Shown: positions 36,041-46,786, counted from the first letter of the stretch. The stretch is 64,000 nucleotides of DNA from Daphnia pulex (GCF_021134715.1 NC_060022.1:1617001-1681000); one strand, 5' to 3'. The notes: generated from the letters alone by a model not told the origin. Program-made: numbers and translations.

Positions 36041-37473
36041 AAAATTTGCATAAAACTAGCAAGTGAGCTTTGTTCTCTGTACAGTTCTAAGGATTGAATG
36101 CTAGGTTTTAGCAAACAAATATGGACTTTTCAAGTTTTGTGAGTATCTTAAGACCACCTGCAAATACTGAGTTTTGAGATGTATCAAATAGATGGCGTGT
36201 TGATTGTGTCAGTTATGGAATGGCGGTTTGCTGTCAAAAGTTAAGCTATCCTTTCTTCGAAAATTACCAATGAATTCATTGGTAAAATCTAGTGAATTCT
36301 TCTCTAACTTGTTGGTGATGTGTTCTATTCCGTGTATATGTTGGATAACCTTAATATCATCAACTTATAGGAGGAAACGTGAAAGGGTCGTGGTCGTGCA
36401 GCCTACCGTCAACTGTGTTGTTCAAAATCATATTATTCTACTGAATGTGCCATCAAAATGATACATGTAATAACCAACACTAGCTTTATTCATTTGATGT
36501 ATTGCTGAAACATATATTCTTCTCGTCTTTTATGAGGAGTCATAATTATCTGTTGTTTGTATTGGACTTGCTAGATCACCAACAGCCCAGTATAGACCAA
36601 TCTCTCATTTCATCTTCTCGAGAGAAGATTGGATAACTGATCGGTGGTTTCATGTGTAAGTTCACTGATCATGTCACTGAACTTATTCTGTTGCAGTCTA
36701 ACATCTATTTAAAGTATTGATCTCCACTTATGTCTATCTAATGTTTAAGAGACGCTTTTGAGTGTATACTGATAATTGTTTATTCTTTTAGATACTAGAC
36801 GTCAAGCAAACTGATGACACAAATTATAAACAAGATGACTTATTTTTCTTTTTTTATTTACAGGTTCTAAACTCCAGGTTTCTAAATTTGCATGGCAGAC
36901 TTTATGAGAAGTCATGTCCTTTCAAGAAAGTCAACAAGGTCTCTTGTGTAACCTTTTGGCTGCTACTCTTGAATCTCCCTTTTAAGCAGGCCATCTTTAT
37001 TTGAGGTATTGTTTTCTGCTGCTACAATCTTGTTTGAATATTATTGCCATCCAAATAAATGTGCATTCTGCTTACAGGGAAATTCTTCGCTACTTGTCAT
37101 AGGCTTCATCCACTGGTGAAAACAACGAGAGAATGCTGCAATCCAAGACTGATAAATTGTTTAATCGTTAGATTCAATTAAAAGTGCATATCTGGGTTCC
37201 CTTCTTTTCTGTGGCCCCGTTTCCCTAACTAACCACTAACCAACGCCCGCCGGTGGTCACTCACCCGCTGTGAAACCAGGAGGAGGGGAGGGCTCTGGTC
37301 GAACGGGGACTTGGAAGGCGCATGATCCGATGAAAACTTTTGGAGGGTCATGAGTCTAACCCGGAAGCCTAGTATGACTACATCTCCCCAGTAAAACTTG
37401 CCTCGTACTTCTCTCTTCTTCTCGGTCCAGATAAATATCTCTGGGGGCCGTAGACATGTCCTATAACAGCATG

Positions 37474-37900
37474 TGCGAGTTAAACAATGCAACCCACTAC
37501 CCAATGAAACAAAAAGCCATGGTTTATTGCTTGCGCAAATCTGCGTTGGTCAAGTTACAAATTTTTCTAATTCAACAACTCGCGTAGAATTTTGCATCTA
37601 GTCTATTAGTGCAAATCGCGATTCCATGTGTTTGGTAGTTAAGAAAATGGTTGTTTAAAAAAAAAATGGGGTGTTCTGAGTAGCAAAAAAAAACTCACCA
37701 TTGTTTGTTTTTAAACAACCATCTTCTTAACTACCAAACACATAGGATCACTATTTGCACTAATAGACTAGATGCAAAATTCGATAAAAGTTGTTGAGTT
37801 AGAAAAACTTGTAACTTGACTGACGCAGATTTCCGCAAAACTAAACCATCGCTTTTTGTCTCATTGCCGCAGCGGTGGTGGCGGGTTGCGTTTAACTCGT
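37474..37900. mobile_element. Fold-back (long inverted repeat) element
   Basis: Two arms of about 190 nt, 37474-37660 and 37711-37900, are imperfect reverse complements separated by about 50 nt of A-rich loop. The core TGCATCTAGTCTATTAGTGC is identical in both arms, and TTTGGTAGTTAAGAA sits next to the loop. Non-coding, this size and symmetry fit a fold-back transposon or MITE. Target-site duplications were not resolved. Confidence 0.65.
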
Positions 37901-38749
37901 ACAGAAGAAAAACGTTTTGAACCGGACGCTCTGTTTATTGAATTTTTTGAACATTTTAAAAAGATAAAGAAAATTGTTTTATGCAATATATTTATTTTTA
38001 TTGATTATTGAAATTATATGGTTAAGGTTTAACATTGGTTTATAGGGTTATGGGTATAAATGTAAGGGTTGGTAGGTGTGTGTTTTTGGGGTTTGAAGGA
38101 TTAGAAGGTTTATGTTCGTGGGGTTTGGAGGTTGATTGGTAGGGATACATTTGTAAGGTTATAGTTTAACTGAATTTTAATCCAAACTTGAAATATCCTC
38201 CTTCCCCCCTCCAACATCCTCCACTTTCCTTTCCCCAATCCCGGAAACATGTTTATTATTTGTTGACATAGCATCCCATGTTTGTTTTTGTTGCTTCTGA
38301 ACTTATAAACGGTAAACTGCAAGTCACGATGACAATTTAAAAAAATAATGATGCAACTTCGGTAACACGACACCAGCACCAAGGAACGGCCAATTGAACT
38401 TGATGTAGTAAGATCTTTCACCAGCATAGGCTGCAACAACGTGCCACATCGGACAGCAACTACGCGAACATAAACGCTAAACCTATAACCAAAATTAAAT
38501 GAATTAATCTTCAGCATCAGTGGAAATGATGTCAATGAAAAGACGAATAAATGTCACTTTGTTATTTACAAGAGTTAACCCAAATCATAAGTTTACCATT
38601 AAGAAAATTGTACATGTCAAATGCAACAGACTGGCTGAAAAAATCCATGTGTGATTTAGACTGGAACCAAGAAGAAGGTGAAGCTAAGACTTCAACTAGC
38701 TTTATAACAAAAATGATAGAGGTATAGCTAAACTATGCAATCTCTTAAG

Positions 38750-39260
38750 AATTATCATTATAAATGTTCCAAAGGAATCTACGGTTGGCACACTTTCCAA
38801 TGAGCCATACAATTAGAAAGTTGATTGAAATAATTACTTCAATTGTAGCTAAGTGTTTCTTCGTGTGATGAAACACACAACAGTACAGGTAGCAAGAGGA
38901 ACACCCTTTATCAGATGGCTGCTTCAAATCCATATTTATGTTGGGCAGCAACGGAAAGCTCAACTCCACCAGCACGTTATTCCTATTTTAAAAAAAAAAT
39001 CTCATGAAGCAACAATTTCTCAAACAACAAAACATAAATGATTGAAGTTAACATAAACAACAAAATCCTTCAGAATAAATGTTGCAAAGGAATGTACAGT
39101 TGCAAGCTTTACCAAGGTTCAATTTCCACAACTGAAATAGGTTGAAAAGATAGGCACTAACTAAATCTGTAGTCTCACAGTTAGAAAGTTGAACATTATA
39201 TTTACCCGAAGTGTTCCGAAGTGTTTGTGACAAACGTGAAGCTGGTACAGGAAAAAGAGA
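38750..39260. repeat. Two diverged tandem units of about 315 nt
   Basis: TATAAATGTTCCAAAGGAAT near 38759 recurs as AATAAATGTTGCAAAGGAAT near 39073, and AATTAGAAAGTTGA near 38811 recurs as AGTTAGAAAGTTGA near 39179. The same order and spacing suggest an old tandem duplication. No coding function is evident. Confidence 0.4.
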
Positions 39261-39728
39261 CATTTTGGCAAAATGTTCAGCTGCTCAGGCCCAGCTCAGG
39301 CCACATGATCAGATGAAATTGCCATGTAGAAATTATAGGCTGTTACCAGATAAATACCTAAATTCACACAAATAATTAACACAGTCACATCCAAGAATCC
39401 AAAGAACAATTACCATTATTACGAATAAAAATGTCCAGAAAGAAAAGTACGCCGTATTAAGAAGTATCAAATCCAACGATACGTTTTAAACATGTGGTTT
39501 GATGGTTTCCAATCAGTGTCTTAGGAAATGGCGGAATTTCGTCTGGACTCTTGAGTAACGAAGACACTCGCGCCATCTAGCAGACATAATTTTAGCCACT
39601 TAGTGATATCCAACATATTCCTTTAGCAAATGATTACCTAATTGGCTAATTGCGGAAAAATCGCCGAATAATTAATCCCTAATATGGCCCCTAAGGTGAA
39701 TGAGTAGCAGTACTAGAGCAACCAATTT

Positions 39729-39944
39729 CTATTTCTTTTCCAGTTCTTCTACATTATCTACAACCTGTACCTGTGAATTTATATCAAATGTTGTAGTTAG
39801 CTCATATCTGTAAAGGATATGCTGTGCTGGAACTTTGTGGCTGGAATGTTTTAAATTGTGGTGATGCAAAGTAGCAGTTCTTCCAGGACGCTGTTGGACA
39901 AAGTGACAACAGCTCCAACACATCTTCAAGGATTTCATTTCGTC
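39729..39944 (-). CDS. Possible terminal exon of an unknown gene
   Basis: An acceptor-like TTTTTTCTAAAG precedes a frame DEMKSLKMCWSCCHFVQQRP, then later YELTTTFDINSQVQVVDNVE and a Lys-rich end with stop. The composition is protein-like, but no upstream exon or family is recognised; it may be a relic. Confidence 0.22.
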   Translation of the reverse strand, partial: DEMKSLKMCWSCCHFVQQRPGRTATLHHHNLKHSSHKVPAQHILYRYELTTTFDINSQVQVVDNVEELEKK

Positions 39945-40422
39945 TTTAGAAAAAAGAGTAGGCTACTGAGTATGCTGCTGACTGCAAACTCTTGATTACC
40001 CTGTGTGATGCACAGATCTATTTCAATAACATGTGTGGTTAGTTGTAATCTGTGGTTGTATTGACTTAAACCATACCTGTTATAGTCTCCTGAAATGATA
40101 AATTGTTGATGTTTCTTCTTACATTGTTTTCTGGCTTTTGCCAGGACTAGAAGCTGTTTTTTTGCTGGTGAACTGACTGGTTCACTGGAATTTCAGATAC
40201 TCATGTCAAAATGTGTCGTAGTATGGCAGCTTCTTGTCGTAAAATTATTCATGAACTATTTCATCACCTTTCTATGCAAATCTTGCTTTACTGAAAGAAA
40301 CACAGCACAACTTCTTCATCCCATTAAGCTCCCATTGCCCAAACATTAACCGCAAGGTTTTGTTTACTTTTACTTTGACATAAACGGATAAAAAAGTCTG
40401 TGTACATCTTGGAATATTTTGT

Positions 40423-40830
40423 TTATGCAACCAAAACGGGCTGGCCAGCTTTGGCGTCAACGGCAGCGGGAGCGACGAATGAACCGTAAGGGTAGCCGGA
40501 ATAACCGTATGCTGGGTAACCGTAGTAGGGGGTGGCAACGGCGTGGTGAGAGATTCCGACCGGGGTGAGGACGCGCTGGACGACGGGGGTGACGGCGGCG
40601 TAGGCGTGGCCCTCAACAGTGGACCAGGCGAAGTTTCCACCAAGACGATCGGAATTGATGATGGCGCTGTCATGGGCCGGAGCACGGACGAAGGTGGTGG
40701 CTGGGATGACGAAAGCGTTGGCGGCAGCCAAGCAAACCAAGAGGACGGCGATCTTGAAAATTGTTTAAAAAATTAGTATAAATATCAGCGTGAAATCAAT
40801 TAAATCATTTGATCGACTTACGACTTGCAT
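40423..40830 (-). CDS. Small cuticle-type secreted protein
   Basis: Exon 1 (40822-40830) encodes MQV and exon 2 (40423-40752) the rest; 112 residues. The signal peptide MQVIAVLLVCLAAANA is split by the intron, as is common for arthropod cuticle genes. The mature part has DSAIINSDRLGGNFAWSTVE, then AAVTPVVQRVLTPVG and a Tyr/Gly/Pro-rich stretch (YYGYPAYGYSGYPYG). It has no R&R chitin-binding domain, so it belongs to the low-complexity structural cuticle or related secreted proteins. GC-rich, strongly biased codons suggest high expression. A TATA-like box lies upstream at 40904-40911. Confidence 0.85.
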
Positions 40831-40903
40831 GTTGAAGTGGAAAGAGGAGTCGTAGAAGCTAAGATGAGAAGAGTGTGTACTGTTTCTGGTTTTTGTGTTC
40901 CAT

Positions 40904-40911
40904 TTCATATA
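40904..40911 (-). promoter_or_regulatory. TATA-like box of the small cuticle gene
   Basis: TATATGAA on the minus strand is followed about 25-30 nt downstream by an ACAGT initiator-like site near 40880, which leaves a 5' UTR of about 50 nt before the ATG at 40830. Confidence 0.5.
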
Positions 40912-42248
40912 GCTCAGAGTTACTACGTGCATATGGAACAACCACACCTTTACTTATGTGTCGTCCTCCAATTCCTGGACTTACAAGGGCACCAATGTCC
41001 CTTTTTACATCATCCAGGGATTACCTATTCTTTCTGAGCAAGACCGGCATTTAACAAACTTTAAATTTAGATCAATCGTATCTCGTTATTTTAAATAAGC
41101 AGAAAAATATAAATAAAATATTACGCACACTCATAATATTTTAAGTCCGGTAATAATTGAATAGTTAAAATTTAATTCGAAATTTCTCTAACTATCGCAT
41201 CACTAACTAATAATCACATTTGTTGGGCTTCGTGTTGCCAGTTTGTTTCCCCTGTAAATGCGAATTCAAGAATGTCACACGTGTTGCGGGGCTGAGCTAT
41301 AGCCTTGAAAGATCTTCCAGATCAGAACCTTGTCGTGAATTTTTTGTGACCGTGCGTATAGAAGAAAACGCCCAAACTCGCCCAACCCATCAGTGCATCA
41401 CTGAACGGATCGTCCTTCGTCTCTTGAAAATAATCACGCAAAACGAGTACAATTAAAGCACAGATTTTGCAATTAGTAACTGAAACGAAATTTAAAAAAC
41501 CAAGAGAAACGGGATTTTAAGAATTCTCTAACCCACAGGTTGAAAATTGGGTGTGTGCGACAATTGAGAAATTAAATTTGTTAAGGATAGCTTTTAGGAT
41601 TGTTTTTTAATTCTCTTTTAACTCTCTCAACAATCGAATTTTAGATACACGAAAATGTCCTTACTCAATAATGTTTTGGGGTCGTTAACCTTTTGTATAG
41701 ACTTTCAAATGAGATATCCCTATCCACGTATCTGTAATGCAAGTAAAAGCCAGCCGAAATAATTCGTATAGGAGCCAGCATTTCGGAGAGTTTGATTGAT
41801 GGGCAGTATCTATGAAATTTGGTATATGTTGGTGTCTGGGGCACACCCAAAAGTAAAAAACCGGATAGCCACTTCGCTGTCTATCTCTTCTCTTTCAAAT
41901 TAAAAAGAAAAGAGGAACTGGAAACAGCAATAAAAGAAAACTAAGGGATGGCTGTGCAGTGTAGCCGCCAGGTAGCGACCTTGTCACATGGGAAGATTCT
42001 ACGACAGACGAATCGGCAACTTTCAGATCAAGGGCGACGCCTTGGACGAACGAATACCATTAATTGGGTGGGAGACCAGTTTTCCTCCTTTCCCACCTGA
42101 ATCAAAGAAATTGGAATTGTGGGGGAGTTAAAGCCAGGTAAAGAAGCAAACCAAAAGAAATAAGAAAGAGAAGACGAAGAATGTCCGGCAACATCTCTGC
42201 TAGCATTTGCGTCTCCAAGGTTAGTCCAACGCCCAACGACTACTGCCG
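40912..42248. other. Spacer between two divergent cuticle-type genes
   Basis: AT-rich DNA with no supported gene. It contains the promoters of the flanking genes, which point away from each other. A short 5S-rRNA-like string lies near 42062-42080. Confidence 0.45.
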
Positions 42249-42287
42249 TATAAAAATGGATCGTAGCTCCTAGTTCAATCGTCAGTT
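42249..42287 (+). promoter_or_regulatory. Core promoter (TATA plus TCAGT initiator) of the YDFPAPI gene
   Basis: TATAAAAA at 42249-42256 is followed at 42282 by TCAGTT, the arthropod initiator, with the expected spacing of about 30 nt. The ATG follows about 40 nt further on at 42322. Confidence 0.75.
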
Positions 42288-42321
42288 ACCGACAAGTTCT
42301 CAATTCAGTCTCAAGTCAAAA

Positions 42322-43416
42322 ATGAACCCTTTGGTAAGAGACAACTTCTTCGATACAAAAACTTCTTCATCTTTAACATTTTTATAATTGATGAACGCTC
42401 TTTAAAAAATGTTGATTTAATTTCATAAACTGATTTCCTTTTGGCAGATTTTGGTCACTTTTTTGGTTGCCGCCGCATCGACCGCACCGACTAACTTGGT
42501 CAACCCGGCCGTCCCGTGTGCCCATGGAGTCGCTGCCGTGGCCTATGCCGCCGCTGCCCCAGTCCCTTACCCGGCTGCCCTGACCTACGCCGTCCCTGAG
42601 CCCGTCCAGGTTGCCGTTCAACCCCAAATCACTTACGATTTCCCCGTTCCAGTATCTGCTCCTGCTCCAGCTCCTGCCCCAGTAGCCGTTGCGGTACCAG
42701 CACCAATTACGGTTGAATACGACTTCCCTGCACCAATTGCTGCCTCAGCACCAGCACCAGTTGTTGTTGCTGCTGCTCCAGTAGCTGTTGCCGCTCCAGT
42801 CAAAATTGAATACGACTTCCCCGCTCCCATTTCGGCCCCAGCACCAGCCCCAGTAGTCCCGGTTGCTGCTCCCGTTGCCCTGCCGGCACCAGTCAAGATC
42901 GAGTACGACTTCCCTGCACCCATCTCTGCTCCAGCTCCGGCACCAGTTGTTGTTGCTGCCCCAGCACCAATCACCTATACCGGACCTGCACCAGTTAAGG
43001 TTGAATACGACTTCCCAGCTCCTATCTCCGCCCCGGCCCCAGCCCCAGTCGTCGCTGTTGCTGCTCCCGTTGCTTATGCCGCACCAGCTCCAGTCGTCCA
43101 GGTTGCCGCTCCCGTCAAAGTTGAATACGACTTTCCCGCACCCATCTCTGCTCCTGCTCCCGCTCCCGTACCAGTAGCTGTTGCTGCTCCAGCCCCAATT
43201 GCTTCCGCCCGCACCGTCTCCGAAATCACGCCCCAGGTGACCGCCCAACACCCGACCAAAGTCAACGTTGAAAAGTTCCCCGTTGAGGTGCCCGTCGCCG
43301 CTCCTGACGCCCAGCCCGTCCCAGTTCCAATTGCTCCCGAATACGAAATCCACCAGAATCACGCAGCAGCTGCCAATTCCATTGTCTGTGTCAATTTCCC
43401 CTGTCCCCGCTATTAA
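42322..43416 (+). CDS. Pro/Ala/Val-rich secreted protein with YDFPAPI repeats
   Basis: Exon 1 (42322-42333, MNPL) joins exon 2 (42448-43416); 326 residues. A signal peptide MNPLILVTFLVAAASTA is followed by alternating Ala/Val/Pro sequence with six copies of a unit built on (K/T)(V/I)EYDFPAPISAPAPAPV; the first copy is ITYDFPVPVS. The C-terminal part (about 255-326) is less repetitive and ends SIVCVNFPCPRY with two cysteines. Such sequences occur in structural cuticle and elastomer-like arthropod proteins (family knowledge). The repeats probably evolve by unequal crossing-over. A TATA/initiator promoter is present. The function is inferred as extracellular matrix or cuticle. Confidence 0.85.
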
Positions 43417-44104
43417 TTTCTCAGTTGGGCAATCAAATATTCTTGATTGGGTGAGCTGTGATGTGATCTGGTTATCATCTATACTGTTAACTCTGTGCCC
43501 GCAGACAACAACTGTCAATGATTTGCATTTCATTGTTTTGTTTTCTACTCGTTTTTTTGCACGCAAAGAACCAGTTTTACAGTTTTACTGCTGCTACCCA
43601 AGTAAACCGCACCGGTTGGCCTTGGTAACAACTAATCAGTTGGCTGATTCATATAAAAAAGTGCGCTAGAAAATAGTATTAAACAAACAGCCAAGTCCAT
43701 GCGTTAGTCTGCCATGTTACATTAGTTAGCCTTCGTAGCTTAGTAGGTTTGAAACGTATAGGAACGATTGCCTGGCGTTAAACTCGCATAGAATAATGAA
43801 TGTATATCTGAATATACTGGGTAATCGGTAACAGCCGTGTTGTTTTAGTTTGTTGAATAAATAGGAGCAGATTGTATAATTAGGTCAGTTTATCCAACCT
43901 TATGTCGTCGACTATGTTAGTCTCCCAACACCTGAACAAACACAGAAAAGCACGGGCATTCCTAATTCTGCAATATCAATATTTGCGCCGTATTAATTCG
44001 ACTGGCACACAGAGTATACCATCATGTACATAAATACGAAGAGTAAGTAATGAAAATCAACAAGTATGCCAAAAGCCTGCGCCTAATCAACAACATACGA
44101 AAAA
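43417..44104. other. 3' UTR and spacer between cuticle-type genes
   Basis: A possible poly(A) signal AATAAA lies at 43856-43861. No coding gene is supported; the end should hold the promoter of the next cuticle gene. Confidence 0.45.
43856..43861 (+). terminator. Poly(A) signal after the YDFPAPI gene
   Basis: AATAAA about 440 nt downstream of the stop codon; it could end the transcript, though no cleavage site can be fixed. Confidence 0.35.
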
Positions 44105-45056
44105 ATGGAGAGAAAGACATTGAGAATGGTACCGTAAGTCATTTTTGTTCCGAGACCATACCAACTTTTTTTTTTTTTAACTTTACGTTTTCTCCCTTAT
44201 TCTGAAAAATTTTGACACCCATTTTAACGCACGTTTAATGGTTGCATTTAGTTCAGCAATTTCGGGTCTGCTGGTCGTCACTTACACTGCCCCGGTCGAA
44301 TTAGACGAGAGCGACAGCCAGAAACTTAGATTTGAAAGTGGTAAAAAGTTAGAGCAAAGTTAAATCACTCAACAATTAATAGGCGGTTATCACAGCATAC
44401 AGCGTCAAGCGGGAGGAGGAAGAAAGTAAAAAACAAATCGAACGGAAATACGAAGGTGTCGTGCCGATAAAATTTCACTCTTACAGCGGTAATAGCGGTG
44501 CGGTTGGTAATATATTTCCGCCTTGGAAAAGGGGAGACCCTGAGCCTCATCCTAATCCGATTCCGGCTAACAAACGAATGAAGACTGATAATCACAAAAT
44601 TTTATCACGCACAAATCTAGATGGCACCGACGGTCTAAAAGTCGTTAGTAATGCAAATTTAAACAGAGAAACCCGCGCACATTTTCCCACATCTCCCCCA
44701 ATGCCCGAGCACAAACTAAAATACGAGATGAATCCAATAGATGGCGATCTCTCAGTCACCGAGAAAAAAGACGACGGTAGTTACTCTTTCAGGTAACAAA
44801 TATAAATCATTTCAAACTTCTGTTAGTTATAAATAATGGCAGCATTTCCGAGAGTGGCAGCCAAAGACAAGTTGGACCGAAACCAAAGGATATTGGCAAT
44901 GTTAACCGCGAATCTTACTCGGACTCCATTCTCGATAACACCGCCGTCAACTGGGTTGCCGACGAAAACGGAATCCAAGTCCCCAGTGACCATTTGCTCG
45001 ATTCTCCCCCGACAGATGGAGGCGTCGGAAAAATGCTCGCCGATTTAAAGAAATAA
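44105..45056 (+). CDS. R&R-type chitin-binding cuticle protein
   Basis: Exons: 44105-44133, 44252-44340, 44396-44792, 44843-45056; 242 residues. The signal peptide (MERKTLRMVPSAISGLLVVT) spans the first junction; a second in-frame ATG (MVPSAIS) could also serve. The mature part is hydrophilic, then carries an R&R-like block: KYEMNPIDGDLSVTEKKDDG, SYSFSISESGSQRQ, then NTAVNWVADENGIQVPSDHL. The VADENG-QVP core is the hallmark of the extended Rebers-Riddiford chitin-binding domain. It would act in the procuticle. Introns 2 and 3 are only 55 and 50 nt, so the model depends on short-intron splicing; phases agree throughout. Confidence 0.8.
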
Positions 45057-45513
45057 CAGTAAAACGCTTTACATTTCCTTCGGTACCGAAAACTGTTTTG
45101 TCTGGTTCATCTGATTTAACGCCCAGTCCGTTCAATCATATTTAAACGAATAAAATTGTTTAAAATATCGGATTGACTCCGGATTGATGTCAGAAAATGC
45201 GTCATATTCACAAGTCTAATACTGTAATACAGTAACGATCGACGAAAACTTGAAATTAAAAAATTTGCGGGACCCTAATCAAATCAAGTATCACTGAACA
45301 ACTTTGGTTTAATTACGATACTATTATCCCAACAAAAATAAAATTAATTAAAAACAAGCCTAAAAAGTTAAAAATGAAATACATCGGGAAAATTGATTTG
45401 CACACTCGAGCAACACCACCAAAGTCTATATAAGCTTGGCTACAGTCGTGCAATTCCAAATGTTGTCGTTGTTCGAACCCTTTCAACTTCAAAACAAACT
45501 CACTGTCCGAAAA
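45057..45513. other. Spacer and promoter of the PUR-like gene
   Basis: No gene is seen apart from regulatory sequence. A TATA box (TATATAAG) lies at 45427-45434, so transcription should begin near 45457, leaving a 5' UTR of about 57 nt before the ATG at 45514. Confidence 0.5.
45427..45434 (+). promoter_or_regulatory. TATA box of the PUR-like gene
   Basis: TATATAAG lies 80-87 nt before the chosen ATG. Its position argues against an upstream start at 45460, which would coincide with the transcription start. Confidence 0.5.
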
Positions 45514-46341
45514 ATGTCGCCTTACTTCACTTTCTTCAGAAAATTTACGATTCGCTCGAAAGACTTCAGCATTTACTGCAAACCAGATGCGCATCATGGA
45601 GCCATACTCAAAATCACCCAAGCGACTGCTGCGGTACCTGGCGGTAAAATGGTAGTTAACAAAATCTACGCCACTCTCGATGTCGCCACTGAACTTTGCG
45701 AACGACTCAACGCGCTGGAACACCTTTACCGAGAATCCCACCCTCTTCCGCGCAATGGCCAGCTCCATTTTGAGGAAATTGTTGAACAAGACTCGACTTA
45801 CAAATTGGATTTCAGCGTCAAGGAATACCGACAAAACTTGGAGATGACGCAGAGCAAAAAGATTCTGACTCGAGGGCCGTGCGACAGCATTAATATTCCG
45901 GATGTCGGGGAATTCCGTCGCGAACTGCTCCAGCTGGTGGAAGAGTTGTCGAACAATTACTTGACACTCAAGATCGAAACGGCCGATAATACCGGATTCT
46001 CCAAAGTGATTCGAGGTAATCGAGTGGCCGTCATTTATTGCCCGGTTCGCCCGTGGCCCTGGACTCGTTCGTATCCGACAGAAGTGCTTCTCTTTGACCC
46101 GATTTTGGTGGAGCTGATCCTATTCGATCGAGACGTCAAAAAGATACGCGAGCATTGCGATCGCACCTATCCGGACTTGATGGTGGACGCTTACGTCGAC
46201 ATGAACTACGATCACGACGAATGGAACATCTTTTACGAAAACCTGAAAATCCGCTGGATCCGTCGTGGTCGACAATTCCGCATCAACGAACACCTCGGAA
46301 CTCTTTCCCTGAAGCACGAGGATCACTGGTTCACGGCCTGA
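45514..46341 (+). CDS. Intronless PUR-domain-like protein
   Basis: A single-exon frame of 275 residues from MSPYFTFFRKF. Two PUR-like repeats can be seen. The first runs from RKFTIRSKDFSIYCKPDAHH plus GAILKITQ to an amphipathic helix (VATELCERLNALEHL). The second runs from YKLDFSVKEYRQNLEMTQSK to INIPDVGEFRRELLQLVEEL. Purine-rich-element-binding (PUR) proteins share this plan of four strands and a helix, with signatures like IALPAQG--EFRDAL--LI (remembered). The C-terminal third (WTRSYPTEVLLFDPILVE and later) shows no known domain. A nucleic-acid-binding role is inferred and the resemblance is weak. AATAAA follows at 46404. The start was chosen from the TATA position. Confidence 0.6.
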   Translation: MSPYFTFFRKFTIRSKDFSIYCKPDAHHGAILKITQATAAVPGGKMVVNKIYATLDVATELCERLNALEHLYRESHPLPRNGQLHFEEIVEQDSTYKLDFSVKEYRQNLEMTQSKKILTRGPCDSINIPDVGEFRRELLQLVEELSNNYLTLKIETADNTGFSKVIRGNRVAVIYCPVRPWPWTRSYPTEVLLFDPILVELILFDRDVKKIREHCDRTYPDLMVDAYVDMNYDHDEWNIFYENLKIRWIRRGRQFRINEHLGTLSLKHEDHWFTA

Positions 46342-46786
46342 TACCAAACAAAAATCTCCTAAACTAAAATTTCTGTCCTGATTGATCAAGATTTGATTCT
46401 GATAATAAACATTTCATTAAAAAAAAGATAACTCGTTTTTATTTCTTTAGCATACGACTACCTCTTGTTAGTTGTACTTACAAAAAACCAGGAAGTGCCA
46501 GTGCAGGACTGCAGTCCTCTTAGTCATAAAATTGTAAGTGCAACTAGTAAACTAGTAAAAGTGAAAATACTTTCAAATTTGATTGTTTACCCACAGACAA
46601 AGATGTGATGTTACAAAACAGGCCTGATCTGCAGCTGTTCTACAAATGACTAATTTAAATATTTAATGATCCCTGACTGAGTAAACGAAAACGGAGATAG
46701 AAAACAGTTTCAGTCAACAGCCTAGCTCTGTACTAATCGTACTCCGTACTTTACGACTTACAATCAACGCCACCAAACAGTCAAAG
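46342..46786. other. 3' UTR of the PUR-like gene and spacer
   Basis: It contains the poly(A) signal AATAAA at 46404-46409 and otherwise AT-rich DNA without a supported gene, up to the edge of the dispersed repeat. Confidence 0.5.
46404..46409 (+). terminator. Poly(A) signal of the PUR-like gene
   Basis: AATAAA lies about 60 nt after the stop codon at 46341, consistent with a short 3' UTR. Confidence 0.65.

Larger units (their letters stand above)
34272..40422. other. Gene-poor, repeat-rich stretch
   Basis: About 6 kb without a firmly supported gene. It contains a minus-strand terminal-exon-like frame at 35083-35169 and another at 39729-39938. It also holds ACTTCCGG repeats with a perfect palindrome (35730-36040), a fold-back element (37474-37900), a T/G-rich tract (about 38010-38165) and diverged tandem units (38750-39260). 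Splice-like signals near 35080-35300 and 36860 may belong to a non-coding or decayed transcript. Confidence 0.5.

Noticed and set aside
42054-42082. 5S rRNA-like string near TAATTGGGTGGGAGACC
   Set aside because: Only one short part of the 5S internal control region is matched; the rest of the gene is absent.
42745-43566. 273-residue minus-strand Gly/Ser/Trp-rich frame
   Set aside because: Antisense shadow of the YDFPAPI repeats; its repeat structure mirrors the sense gene.
45436-45513. Upstream extension of the PUR-like protein (MLSLFEPFQLQNK...)
   Set aside because: The TATA box at 45427 would put the transcription start at about this ATG, so translation should begin at 45514.
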